Positions 44,524-52,641 of a DNA stretch of 64,000 nt are shown here, one piece after another. Source of the DNA: CAVPTL01 sp963794415 (GTDB taxonomy: Bacteria; Actinomycetota; Thermoleophilia; Gaiellales; JAICJC01); assembly GCA_963794415.1 (NCBI GenBank), contig CAWCDI010000001.1:1426001-1490000 (forward strand), given 5' to 3'. Within the stretch, counting starts at the first letter, position 1; every line of letters begins with the position of its first letter. The notes below the pieces were generated by a model. It saw nothing but the letters and a program-made list of their open reading frames with translations. It ran no database searches and was not told the DNA's origin. The position numbers and the translations under genes are program-made.

Positions 44524-45339
44524 ATGAGCTACGACCCCACCAGTTTGGCCGGTGTCCCCGACGACGCTCGCGGCCGCCTGGCCCAGAACAAGGCCGGCCT
44601 CTTCACGTCGGATCTCTCGGTCAAGGAGTTCCTGCTGGTGAAGCAGGCCGGGTTCGACCCGCTCGGGATGGTGGTCGGCAGCTCGATCTACCACATCGGA
44701 TATCAGCAATCCAACTGGAGCCAGAACCAGGAGATGGCCGTCCTGACGCAGGCCATGTACCACGCCCGCGAGCTCGCCATGACCCGCATGGAGGAGGAGG
44801 CCGACGCGCTCGGCGCCGACGGGGTGGTCGGCGTGCGGCTGGACATCGGCCGCTACGAGTGGGGCGCCGACCTGGCGGAGTTCATCGCCATCGGCACCGC
44901 CGTGAAGCACCAGGGCGGAGAGCTGCACCGGGCGCCGAGCGGCCGCCCGTTCACGTCCGACCTCACCGGCCAGGACTTCTGGACGCTCCTCGCGTCGGGC
45001 TACCGGCCCGTGGGGATGACGATGGGCTCATGCGTCTACCACGTGGCCCATCAGGGCCTGCGCGGGTTCCTCAAATCGGCCGGCCGAAACGTCGAGATGA
45101 CCAACTACACGCAGGCGCTCTACGACGCGCGCGAGCTCGCGATGGAGCGGATGCAGGCCGAGGCCCAGGCGGCCCAGGCCGAGGGCATCGTCGGCGTGCA
45201 GCTCACCGAGCGAAGCCACGGCTGGGGATCGCACGTGATCGAGTTCTTCGCCGTCGGCACGGCCGTCATCCCCACCAAGGACGACCACACCATCGCCGCG
45301 CCGACGATGGTGATGGGCATGGACGACCTCACCCGGTGA
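44524..45339 (+). CDS. Tandem YbjQ/UPF0145-type protein
   Basis: 271 residues made of two related domains of the heavy-metal-binding YbjQ type. The first (about 26-125) has FTSDLSVKEFLLVKQAGFDPLGMVVGSS and the second (about 142-255) FTSDLTGQDFWTLLASGYRPVGMTMGSC. Both contain an ARELAMxRM helix and end in an F-A-I/V-GTAV strand. YbjQ domains are pentamer-forming and of unclear function. Single-domain members are about 100 residues, so this is an internal duplication. AAGGAG precedes the ATG; the stop overlaps the next start (GTGA). Confidence 0.8.
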   Translation: MSYDPTSLAGVPDDARGRLAQNKAGLFTSDLSVKEFLLVKQAGFDPLGMVVGSSIYHIGYQQSNWSQNQEMAVLTQAMYHARELAMTRMEEEADALGADGVVGVRLDIGRYEWGADLAEFIAIGTAVKHQGGELHRAPSGRPFTSDLTGQDFWTLLASGYRPVGMTMGSCVYHVAHQGLRGFLKSAGRNVEMTNYTQALYDARELAMERMQAEAQAAQAEGIVGVQLTERSHGWGSHVIEFFAVGTAVIPTKDDHTIAAPTMVMGMDDLTR

Positions 45340-46097
45340 CCGACGCCGGCCGTGCCCCGATCGCGCTTCGGCTCGGCGACGAGGTGGTGGCCGTTCAGGT
45401 GCGGGAGTCGCGGCGGCGCCGCGGGATGCGCATCGGCGTGGGCCCGAACCGGCCCCTGGAGGTGATCGTCCCCACCGGCACGAGCGACCGCTCCATCCGC
45501 AAGGTGCTGGAGCAGAACCGCGCCTGGATCGACGAGCGGCTGCGCTCGGCGCGCGCAGTGGCAGAGCGCCCGTCGCGCCTGGGGCTCGACCGGCGCGGCG
45601 TGGTGCACCTGAACGGCCAGACCGTGCCGGTCGCACGCCGGCCGGGCCGTGCGACTGCGCGGCTCTCGGCGGGCGTGCTGACAGTGGGCGGCGAGGATGC
45701 GGATGCGGCGGTCGCGATCGAGCGCTGGTACCGGCGCGAGGCGGGCGAGCGGATCGCGGCCAGCGTGCGGCTGTGGCAGCCCGAGATCGGGGTGACAGCC
45801 ACGCGGCTCTCGATCCGCGATCCGCGCTCGCGCTGGGGATCGTGCTCATCGAGCGGGACGATCTCGTTCTCGTGGCGGCTCTTGCTCGCACCGTCGGAGA
45901 TCCTCGAGTACGTCGTGGTGCACGAGCTCTGCCACATCCTGCAGCCCAACCACTCACGTGCGTTCTGGAGCCTCGTCGAGCGCCACCAGCCCGGCCGCCG
46001 GGAGGCGACTGCCTGGCTGCACGAGTACGGCCACGAGCTGCACGCCTACCGGACGGAGCGCGCGCTTCCGGTTGGCCCTGCGCGACTTGGTCTTTGA
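45336..46097 (+). CDS. YgjP-like (DUF45/M48-type) metallopeptidase
   Basis: A predicted cytoplasmic zinc metalloprotease of 253 residues. N-terminal domain with ESRRRRGMRIGVGPNRPLEVIVP, then the family WGSCSSSGTISFSWRLLLAP and the zinc motif HELCH (196-200) in VVVHELCHILQPNHSRAFW, where His206 is the probable third ligand. GTG start overlaps the preceding stop, so it is coupled to the YbjQ gene. Function of the family is not settled. Confidence 0.85.
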   Translation: MTDAGRAPIALRLGDEVVAVQVRESRRRRGMRIGVGPNRPLEVIVPTGTSDRSIRKVLEQNRAWIDERLRSARAVAERPSRLGLDRRGVVHLNGQTVPVARRPGRATARLSAGVLTVGGEDADAAVAIERWYRREAGERIAASVRLWQPEIGVTATRLSIRDPRSRWGSCSSSGTISFSWRLLLAPSEILEYVVVHELCHILQPNHSRAFWSLVERHQPGRREATAWLHEYGHELHAYRTERALPVGPARLGL

Positions 46098-46160
46098 TCA
46101 GTACGCACCAGCGACGATTGTCAACAGGGCTGTCATGCTCCGGACTTTCTCCTGGAAATA

Positions 46161-46197
46161 CCCCAAAATGGGGAGCGCGCGGGGCGTTTTGCCCCGC
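46161..46197. promoter_or_regulatory. Two adjacent inverted repeats before the MarR-like gene
   Basis: CCCCA-AAA-TGGGG (46161-46173) is followed by GCGGGGC-GTTTT-GCCCCGC (46179-46197, a 7-bp stem with a 5-base loop). They end 14 bases before the ATG at 46211. Likely candidates are operators for autoregulation or a hairpin over the ribosome site. Confidence 0.5.
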
Positions 46198-46210
46198 AAG
46201 ACTCTTCCCC

Positions 46211-46678
46211 ATGGCAACACCGCACCACAACCTTCGCATGCCCCGCCGCCTCAGCGTTGTCTCCGGCGGCTCCCCCTCCCTCGCCGTCGCCGACATGCCG
46301 GCGGGGCTGCGAATGGTCCGGGCTATCGACCGCGCCGTGCTGGACGTGGCGCGAAAGCTGGAGCTCCGCCCGATGGAGCTCTACGCGCTGCTCCTGCTCG
46401 AGTCCGGCGAGCGGCTCACCACAGCCGAGCTGGCCGATCACCTCTCGGCGAGCAACAGCCAGGCCAAGCAGCTCGCCCTGCGCCTCACCAGCCGCGGCGT
46501 CGCCGTGCGAAGCGGGGCCAGCGGCCACACCAAGCTCACGCCGCTCGGCGAGGCGCTGGCCGAGACCGCAGGACGTCACGTCGAGCATGCCGTGCGCGAG
46601 CGAATGCTGAACATCGACGACGACGTGCGCGACACCGGCGGCTCGGTGCTCGCCGACCTGACGCTGCCCGAAGACTGA
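46211..46678 (+). CDS. MarR-like winged-helix regulator
   Basis: 155 residues. The central part reads LRMVRAIDRAVLDVARKLELRPMELYALLLLES, then a winged helix LTTAELADHLSASNSQAKQLALRLTSRGVAVR and a wing GHTKLTPLGEALAE, as in MarR-type regulators. The C-terminal helix would complete the dimer interface. Start ATG 46211 gives an extra 25-residue tail; starting at the later MPAGLRM is possible. Two inverted repeats lie directly upstream, suggesting autoregulation. Targets unknown; the hydrolase gene 24 bases downstream is a candidate. Confidence 0.7.
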   Translation: MATPHHNLRMPRRLSVVSGGSPSLAVADMPAGLRMVRAIDRAVLDVARKLELRPMELYALLLLESGERLTTAELADHLSASNSQAKQLALRLTSRGVAVRSGASGHTKLTPLGEALAETAGRHVEHAVRERMLNIDDDVRDTGGSVLADLTLPED

Positions 46679-46702
46679 TCGCCGCGCTAGCGTAGGCACT
46701 CG

Positions 46703-47437
46703 ATGCCGCGCCGACCCTCGATCGGGATCACCAGCTACTGGGCCCACGCGGCGATGTCGCACTGGGCGACCGACGCCGTGCTGGTGAGCCAGGGCTACGT
46801 CGAGGGCGTGCGCCTTGCCGGCGGCCGGCCGCTGGTGCTGCCCGCAGACCCGCTCTGGGCGACCGAGCCGGACGACGTGCTCGATCTGCTCGACGGGCTC
46901 GTCGTGATCGGCGGTGACGACATCGCCGCCGAGCGGTTCGGGGCCGAGCACCACCCGGCCAGCGGGCCGCCGCACCAGCGCCGCGACGAGAGCGAGATCG
47001 GCCTCCTGACGCGGGCGCTCGAGCGCGATCTCCCGGTGCTCGGGATCTGCCGCGGCATGCAGCTCCTGAACGTGGTGCGCGGCGGGACGCTCGACCAGCA
47101 CCTGCCCGACTCGATCGAGATCACGCCGCACCGAGCCGACGATCGCACCATGGGCACCCACGACGTGGTGACCGTGCCCGGGACCCTCGCGGCACGGGTG
47201 GCGGGCGCCCGGCAGACGGTGCGCTCGCACCACCACCAGGGCGTCGCGCGCGTCGGCGAGGGGCTGATCGTCTCGGCGACTGCCGCCGACGGGATCGTCG
47301 AGGCGATCGAGGATCCGGCGCTGCGATTCTGCCTGGGAGTGCTCTGGCACCCCGACGCCGACCCGCGCGGCACGGGCGCCGCGGCGTTCGCTGCGCTCGT
47401 GACGGCGGCCACTGCGTTATCGTCTACCCCAGCATGA
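46703..47437 (+). CDS. puuD: Gamma-glutamyl-GABA hydrolase-like (class I amidotransferase fold)
   Basis: Cleaves gamma-glutamyl amides; in the putrescine pathway it releases GABA. 244 residues, with VVIGGDDIAAERF, the nucleophile Cys116 in VLGICRGMQLLNV, SHHHQGV and the catalytic His in GVLWHPDAD. TAGCGT lies nine bases before the ATG. The stop overlaps the start of the aminotransferase gene (ATGA), so the two enzymes are probably sequential: hydrolase then transaminase. A second paralogue lies at 54.1-54.9 kb. Confidence 0.85.
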   Translation: MPRRPSIGITSYWAHAAMSHWATDAVLVSQGYVEGVRLAGGRPLVLPADPLWATEPDDVLDLLDGLVVIGGDDIAAERFGAEHHPASGPPHQRRDESEIGLLTRALERDLPVLGICRGMQLLNVVRGGTLDQHLPDSIEITPHRADDRTMGTHDVVTVPGTLAARVAGARQTVRSHHHQGVARVGEGLIVSATAADGIVEAIEDPALRFCLGVLWHPDADPRGTGAAAFAALVTAATALSSTPA

Positions 47438-48714
47438 GCACGCATCTCTGGCATCCGTTCGCGGACATGGCGGTTGTGAAGGACGAGGAGGTCGTCATCG
47501 CGCGCGGCCGCGGCGCCCTGGTGTGGGACGAGCAGGGCCGCGAGTACATCGACGCGCGCGCCGGGCTCTGGTACTGCGGGATCGGCCACGGCCGGACGGA
47601 GATCGCAGACGCCGTCGCCGCGCAGATGCGCGAGCTGGCCGCGTTCGACACGTTCGAGCGGCTGGCGAACCGCCCCGCGCTCGACCTCGCCGACCGCATC
47701 TCGGCGCTCTCGCCCATCCCCGGCGCCGCGGTGTTCTTCACCAGCGGCGGATCGGAGTCGGTTGACACCGCCGCAAAGCTTGCCACCCGCTACTGGCACG
47801 CCCTCGGGCAGCCGGGCAAGCAGGTGATCGTGCACCGCGAGCACTCCTACCACGGCATGAACGCCTACGGCACGAGCCTCGCCGGCATCCCCACCAACCG
47901 CGAGGGCTTCGGCGGGCTGATCCCCGACGTGGCCATCGTGCCGCACAACGACCCCGAGGCGCTCGACGCGCTGCTGACCGAGCGCGCCGGGGAGATCGCG
48001 GCGTTCATCGGCGAGCCCGTGATCGGCGCGGGCGGCATCATCCACCCCGCTCCAGGCTACTGGGAGCGGGTGCAGGAGATCTGCCGCGCCCACGACGTGC
48101 TCCTCATCGCCGACGAGGTGATCACGGGATTCGGCCGGCTGGGCACCTGGTTCGGCAGCGAGCGGCTGGGGATCCAGCCCGATCTGATCACGTGCGCGAA
48201 GGTGATCACCTCCGGCTATCAGCCGCTGGGTGCCGTCCTTGCCTCGAGGCGCGTGCAGGAGCCCTTCTTCTCGGCCCCGGGCGGGCCGATGTTCCGGCAC
48301 GGGTTCACGTACTCGGGCCATCCCAGCGCATGCGCTGCGGGCCTCGCGAACCTCGACGTGATCGAGCGCGAGGGCCTGCTCGAGCGGGTGCTCGAGCTCG
48401 AGGGAGTGCTGGCCGACGCAGTCGCGCCGCTGGCCGAGCTGGACGAGGTGAGCGAGGTGCGCGCCGGCCTCGGGCTGCTGGCCGCCGTCGAGATCGACGC
48501 CGACCTCCGCAAGGCCGACCCCACGCTGCTCGACCGCATCGTGCAGCGCTGCCGCGTGCGCGGCGTGCTCACCCGCGGGCTCGCCGGCCGGGCGCTGCAG
48601 ATCTCGCCCTCGTACGTGATCAGCGAGGAGCAGCTGGGCCAGGTTGCCGACACGATCGCCGCCTCGGTGGCGGACGTCCGTGCCGGCAAGCCGGCGGCGT
48701 CGCTTCAGGCGTGA
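47434..48714 (+). CDS. Class III PLP-dependent aminotransferase
   Basis: Omega-amino-acid or GABA-type transaminase, 426 residues. VFFTSGGSESVDTAAKLA, the PLP aspartate in LLIADEVITGFGRLG (Asp227) and the Schiff-base Lys256 in ITCAKVITSGYQPLG are clear. N-terminus HLWHPFADMA is typical of beta-alanine/taurine or putrescine-type members. Coupled by ATGA to the gamma-glutamyl-GABA hydrolase gene, so a GABA or diamine amino donor is likely. Overlaps the convergent small membrane-protein gene by ten bases. Confidence 0.9.
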   Translation: MSTHLWHPFADMAVVKDEEVVIARGRGALVWDEQGREYIDARAGLWYCGIGHGRTEIADAVAAQMRELAAFDTFERLANRPALDLADRISALSPIPGAAVFFTSGGSESVDTAAKLATRYWHALGQPGKQVIVHREHSYHGMNAYGTSLAGIPTNREGFGGLIPDVAIVPHNDPEALDALLTERAGEIAAFIGEPVIGAGGIIHPAPGYWERVQEICRAHDVLLIADEVITGFGRLGTWFGSERLGIQPDLITCAKVITSGYQPLGAVLASRRVQEPFFSAPGGPMFRHGFTYSGHPSACAAGLANLDVIEREGLLERVLELEGVLADAVAPLAELDEVSEVRAGLGLLAAVEIDADLRKADPTLLDRIVQRCRVRGVLTRGLAGRALQISPSYVISEEQLGQVADTIAASVADVRAGKPAASLQA

Positions 48715-48986
48715 CGGTGCGGGCGGCCGTGGTGCAGCAGGTTATCCACGTGCACGAAGTGCTCGAACCTGCGAACGCCCGAGCCAACTCGCTCCGGGCC
48801 GTCGAAGAGCAGGAACGGCACTGCCAAGGTGATGCTCAGCGGGATGAGCGCTGAGGCCGCGAGCGACCACGAGAAGTGGTGGTACGCCGCCGCCATCTCG
48901 CCCCAGACGGGCCACGTCATGAACGCGACCACCCCCAGAAGTCCCACCTTGATGCCCCAGGCCTGATCGCCGGAGTGGCGTTTCAT
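48705..48986 (-). CDS. Small membrane protein
   Basis: 93 residues with two helices (about 12-32 and 39-61) and a histidine-rich tail (FEHFVHVDNLLHHGRPHRHA). No family recognised. GGAAGGAG precedes the ATG. The palindrome GTTACT-AG-AGTAAC (49012-49025) is 26 bases upstream of the start, suggesting repressor control. The histidine tail could bind metal. Confidence 0.6.
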   Translation of the reverse strand: MKRHSGDQAWGIKVGLLGVVAFMTWPVWGEMAAAYHHFSWSLAASALIPLSITLAVPFLLFDGPERVGSGVRRFEHFVHVDNLLHHGRPHRHA

Positions 48987-49011
48987 TGCGGCTCCTTCCG
49001 AGGGTGACTTT

Positions 49012-49025
49012 GTTACTAGAGTAAC
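49012..49025. promoter_or_regulatory. Palindromic operator candidate
   Basis: GTTACT-AG-AGTAAC is a perfect six-base inverted repeat in the gap between the amidase gene and the small membrane-protein gene, close to the expected promoter of the latter. The form resembles TetR- or MarR-type sites. No matching regulator is adjacent. Confidence 0.5.
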
Positions 49026-49077
49026 TATTCACACCCCACAGTGTACCCCCGGAAGCGACCGGTGTCTGTGACCGCGA

Positions 49078-49811
49078 TCAGCGAAGGCCGCGGGCGTGCA
49101 GGTAGGCGAGCACGCCGTTTCGCAGGCCGAGCGCTGCCCGGATCACCGTCGCGGACGTCTTGAGCGCCGGATCCTCGCCGGGTTCGTGAGGAAGCCGACC
49201 TCGGTGAGCACCACCGGCCGGTTGGACCAGTTGAACCCCGTGATGTCGGAGCGCGGCACGATGCCGCGGCCGGGCCAGCCGAGCTTTGCCACCAGCTGGC
49301 TCTGGATGATCTTTGCCGCCTGCAGGCTCCGGTCGTAGATGTCGCTCGTCCACCCGGGGTGGTTCGCCGGGTAGAGCGTCGAAGTCCCGGCGATCGCGTG
49401 GTCGGTGGACCCATCGGTGTGGATCCGCAGGAAGAGGGCCGCATCCGACCCGTTGGCGTACTGGGCGCGCCAGACGTTTCCGTGGCTGACACAGCACGTG
49501 GTGGTGCGGGTCATCTTCACCCGGATGTGGCCGGCGGCCTGCAGGAGCGCCCGCAGCCGAAGGGCGATCCGCAGGTTCACGACGGACTCGCGCTGGCCGG
49601 TGACCACGCCTGACGTGCCGCCGCCGTCCCTGATCTTGCGGATGCTCGATCCGGGGCCGATCGGCTCGGTGGCGAGGTTCGCGTAGAGGTCGTGGCCCGG
49701 GTCGAGCACGACGGTGACCGTGCGCGGCGTGATCGCTGTGCCGGCTCCGGCGGCTGCCGGCACGGCCAGCGAGAGCGCCATGACCACCGCCAGGAGCGCG
49801 CCTCTACGCAC
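49078..49811 (-). CDS. Exported N-acetylmuramoyl-L-alanine amidase (Amidase_3), one frameshift
   Basis: Zinc amidase that cuts peptides from peptidoglycan. A signal peptide (LLAVVMALSLAVPAAAGAG) is followed by His40 in VVLDPGHD, Glu75 in GQRESVVNL, His131 in LRIHTDG and the catalytic-end motif LTEVGFLTNP. One G appears missing near 49,188; the corrected frame continues GEDPALKTSATVIRAALG and ends at 49,078 with about 244 residues. GTG start at 49811 overlaps the 3' end of the T-protein-like gene by eight bases. Confidence 0.85.
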
Positions 49812-50994
49812 GCTTTCGCTCGAGGTCGAGGAACGGCAGCTCGACGACGCGCGCCGGCACCTTGCCGCGCTCGCCCTCGACCGTCCACTCGATCTTGAAG
49901 CGCGTGCCCACGGCCTCGTGCTCGGGATCGACCGACGCCAGGGCGATCATCTTCTTGAGAGTGGGCGACCAGCCGGTGCTCGTGGCGCGGCCGATCTGCT
50001 TGCGGCCTGCGAAGATTGGGATCGGGCTGCGATCGACGACCGCCGAGACGTGCGGCGCCAGCCCGTGGCGCGCGAACTCCGCCTCGATGCCCTCCCACTC
50101 GATCTCGATGCCCACCAGCCGCCGGCGCGGGCCGCCGCGGGCGTGCTCGGCCTCGAGCGCCGCGCGGCCCACGTACGGGCCCTTGGTGAAGCTCACGAGG
50201 CGGCCGAGGCCCAGCTCGTACGGCGAGTACTCGTGGTCGGGCGCCTCGGCGTGCTTCACGCTGGTGTAGTCGACCTCGATCAGGATGAGCCCTGCCTCGA
50301 GCCGCACCACGTCAAGCGCGCGCATGCCCGCCGGGCGGATGCCGTGGGCCTCGCCGGCGGCGAAGAGCGGGTCCCAGACCTTCGCGGCCGACTTCGCGGG
50401 AATGAACAGCTCGTAGCCGAGATCGCCCGTGTAGCCGGTGCGGGTCACGTCGATCTCCACCCCGGCGACCTTCGTCGAGCGGCGCCGGAAGTACCGCACG
50501 TCATCCCAGCTCTCCGAGGTGAGATCCTCGAGGATGGCGCGTGCCCGGGGGCCCTGGAGCGCGAGCGCGCCCAGCGCCTCGCTCACGTCGGTGATCTCGA
50601 CGTCCAGCTCGGCCGCGTTCATGTGCAGCCAGCGGTACTGCGGATCGGCCGCCGTCCAGCGGAAGGTGGTGTCGTCGAGGCGCGCGACGGTGCCGTCGTC
50701 GATCACCTTGCCGCGCTCGTCGCACCACGGCGTGTACACGACCTGCCCCACCTCGATCCTGGTCGCGTCGCGCGTGATCACGCGGTCGACCAGGCGCTCG
50801 GCATCGGGGCCGCTCAGCACGTACTTGTAGAGCGGCGAGACGTCGATCACGCCCGCGCCCTGGCGGATGGCGTTGTACTCGATGTCGTGCGAATCCGCAT
50901 ACGTGGCCGCTGCCAGGTACCCCGACCACTCACCCCACGCGGTCTTCGCGTTTCGCAGCGTCTCGCGCTCGAAGAATGGTGTGCCGATACTCAT
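49804..50994 (-). CDS. GcvT-like aminomethyltransferase / folate-dependent demethylase
   Basis: 396 residues of the T-protein family, which moves a one-carbon unit to tetrahydrofolate. IEYNAIRQGAGVIDVSPLYKYVLSGPDAERLVD, VARLDDTTFRWTAAD, TRTGYTGDLGYELFI and MRALDVVRLEAG are family motifs. The N-terminus TPFFERETLRNAKTAWGEW and the lack of a glycine cleavage H or P gene nearby suggest a demethylase (dimethylglycine/sarcosine or aromatic methyl ether type) rather than true GcvT. ATG at 50994. Divergent from the FAD oxidoreductase at 51,034. Confidence 0.85.
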   Translation of the reverse strand: MSIGTPFFERETLRNAKTAWGEWSGYLAAATYADSHDIEYNAIRQGAGVIDVSPLYKYVLSGPDAERLVDRVITRDATRIEVGQVVYTPWCDERGKVIDDGTVARLDDTTFRWTAADPQYRWLHMNAAELDVEITDVSEALGALALQGPRARAILEDLTSESWDDVRYFRRRSTKVAGVEIDVTRTGYTGDLGYELFIPAKSAAKVWDPLFAAGEAHGIRPAGMRALDVVRLEAGLILIEVDYTSVKHAEAPDHEYSPYELGLGRLVSFTKGPYVGRAALEAEHARGGPRRRLVGIEIEWEGIEAEFARHGLAPHVSAVVDRSPIPIFAGRKQIGRATSTGWSPTLKKMIALASVDPEHEAVGTRFKIEWTVEGERGKVPARVVELPFLDLERKRA

Positions 50995-51033
50995 GGCGTG
51001 CAAGTCTACGGCCCCGGGCGGTAGCATGCGCGC

Positions 51034-52641
51034 GTGCCTGAGCGATATGACGCAATCGTGGTCGGTGGCGGCCACAACGGACTGGTCACCGCTGCCTACC
51101 TCGCCCGGGCGGGGATGAAGGTGGTCGTGCTCGAGCGCCGCCATGTGCTGGGCGGCGCTGCGGTGACCGAGGAGATCGTGCCCGGCTACCGGTTCAGCGT
51201 CGCGTCGTACGTGGTCTCGCTCCTGCGGCCGGAGATCGTGCGTGACCTGGAGCTGCCCCGCCACGGCCTCGAGATCCTGCCGCTCGACGGCACCCTGACA
51301 CCGCTCGAGAAGGACTACCTCTGGCGCGTGAACGACCACGGGAAGACGGTGCGCGAGCTGCGCCGCTGGTCGCTCTCCGACGCCGAGGCATACGAGGAGT
51401 ACGGCCAGCTGATGGTGCAGATGGCACGGTTCATCAAGCCGATCCTCGCCGCCGTGCCGCCCGATGCAGGCCGGATCAACCCGCTCGAGTGGCTCTCGCT
51501 TTTGCCGCTGGGCAAGCGCTTTGCCGAGCTCCCGCGAAAGCTGAAGGACACGTTCATCCAGGTGATGACGATGAGCGCCGCCGACTTCCTCGACCAGTGG
51601 TTCGAGACCGATCCGCTGAAGGCGACGATGTCTGCCTCGGGCATCATCGGCACCTTCCAGGGCGTGCACTCGCCGGGCACCGCGTACGTGCTGCTGCACC
51701 ACTACATGGGCGAGATCGACGGCGCGTTCCGGGCCTGGGGCATCCCCCGCGGCGGCACCGGCGGGATCAGCCTGGCGATCGCCTCGGCAGCCGAGGCGCT
51801 GGGCGCCGAGATCCGCACCGAGGCGCCGGTGGCGCGTGTGGATGTGTCCGGCGGCCGCGTGACGGGGGTGACGCTCGAGTCGGGCGAGGAGCTCCTCTCC
51901 GATGTGGTGCTCTCGAGCGCTGACAGCCGCGTCACCTTCAAGCAGCTGCTCGAGCCGGGAACGCTCGATCCCGAGTTCGAGGCCGAGGTGGACCGCTACA
52001 AGTACCGCGGCTCCTCGGGCAAGGTCAACCTGGCGCTCGACGGCCTCCCCGATTTCACGTGCCTGCCCGGCACCGGCGAGCACCTGCGCGGCGCGATCAG
52101 CTTCTCCCCCTCGCTCGAGTACATGGAGCGCGCCTACGACGACGCGAAGTACGGCCGGCCGTCCGCGCACCCCTACGTCGACATGATCATCCCGACGCTG
52201 GTTGACCCGTCGATGGCGCCGCCGGGCAAGCACGTCATCTCGTGCTTCGTGCAGTACGCGCCGTACCACCTGGCCGACGGCAACCTCTGGGACGATGCGG
52301 CCCGCGATGCGTTCGGGGAGTCGGTCATCGCCACCATCGAGGAGCGCGCACCCAACATCCGCGACATCATCGTGGACAAGCAGGTGCTGACGCCGCTCGA
52401 TATCGAGCAGCGGATCGGCCTGAGCGAGGGCAACATCTTCCAGGGCGAGCTCTCGCTCGAGCAGCTCTTCTTCAACCGCCCCGTGCCGGGCTACGCGCGC
52501 TTCCGCACGCCGGTGGACGGGCTCTGGATGTGCGGCTCGGCCACCCATCCCGGCGGCGGCATCATGGGCGCACCAGGCCGCATCGCGGCGCTCGAGCTGC
52601 TGAAGTCCCGGCGCTCCGGCCTCGATCGGGTGAAGCGATGA
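51034..52641 (+). CDS. FAD-dependent oxidoreductase (phytoene desaturase/PYROXD2-like)
   Basis: 535 residues. Dinucleotide-binding N-terminus AIVVGGGHNGLVTAAYLARAGMKVVVLERR, LGGAAVTEEIVPGYRFS, and C-terminal LWMCGSATHPGGGIMGAPGR give the NAD(P)/FAD amine-oxidase-like superfamily with closest look to PYROXD2 and carotenoid desaturases. No carotenoid genes are nearby, so amine or amino-acid oxidation is more likely here. TAGCAT ends six bases before the GTG. The stop overlaps the next gene (ATGA), which encodes a relative. Confidence 0.85.
   Translation: MPERYDAIVVGGGHNGLVTAAYLARAGMKVVVLERRHVLGGAAVTEEIVPGYRFSVASYVVSLLRPEIVRDLELPRHGLEILPLDGTLTPLEKDYLWRVNDHGKTVRELRRWSLSDAEAYEEYGQLMVQMARFIKPILAAVPPDAGRINPLEWLSLLPLGKRFAELPRKLKDTFIQVMTMSAADFLDQWFETDPLKATMSASGIIGTFQGVHSPGTAYVLLHHYMGEIDGAFRAWGIPRGGTGGISLAIASAAEALGAEIRTEAPVARVDVSGGRVTGVTLESGEELLSDVVLSSADSRVTFKQLLEPGTLDPEFEAEVDRYKYRGSSGKVNLALDGLPDFTCLPGTGEHLRGAISFSPSLEYMERAYDDAKYGRPSAHPYVDMIIPTLVDPSMAPPGKHVISCFVQYAPYHLADGNLWDDAARDAFGESVIATIEERAPNIRDIIVDKQVLTPLDIEQRIGLSEGNIFQGELSLEQLFFNRPVPGYARFRTPVDGLWMCGSATHPGGGIMGAPGRIAALELLKSRRSGLDRVKR

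Noticed and set aside
49804..50994. True glycine-cleavage GcvT with a glycine riboswitch
   Set aside because: No gcvH or gcvP nearby and only 39 bases upstream, too short for the riboswitch.
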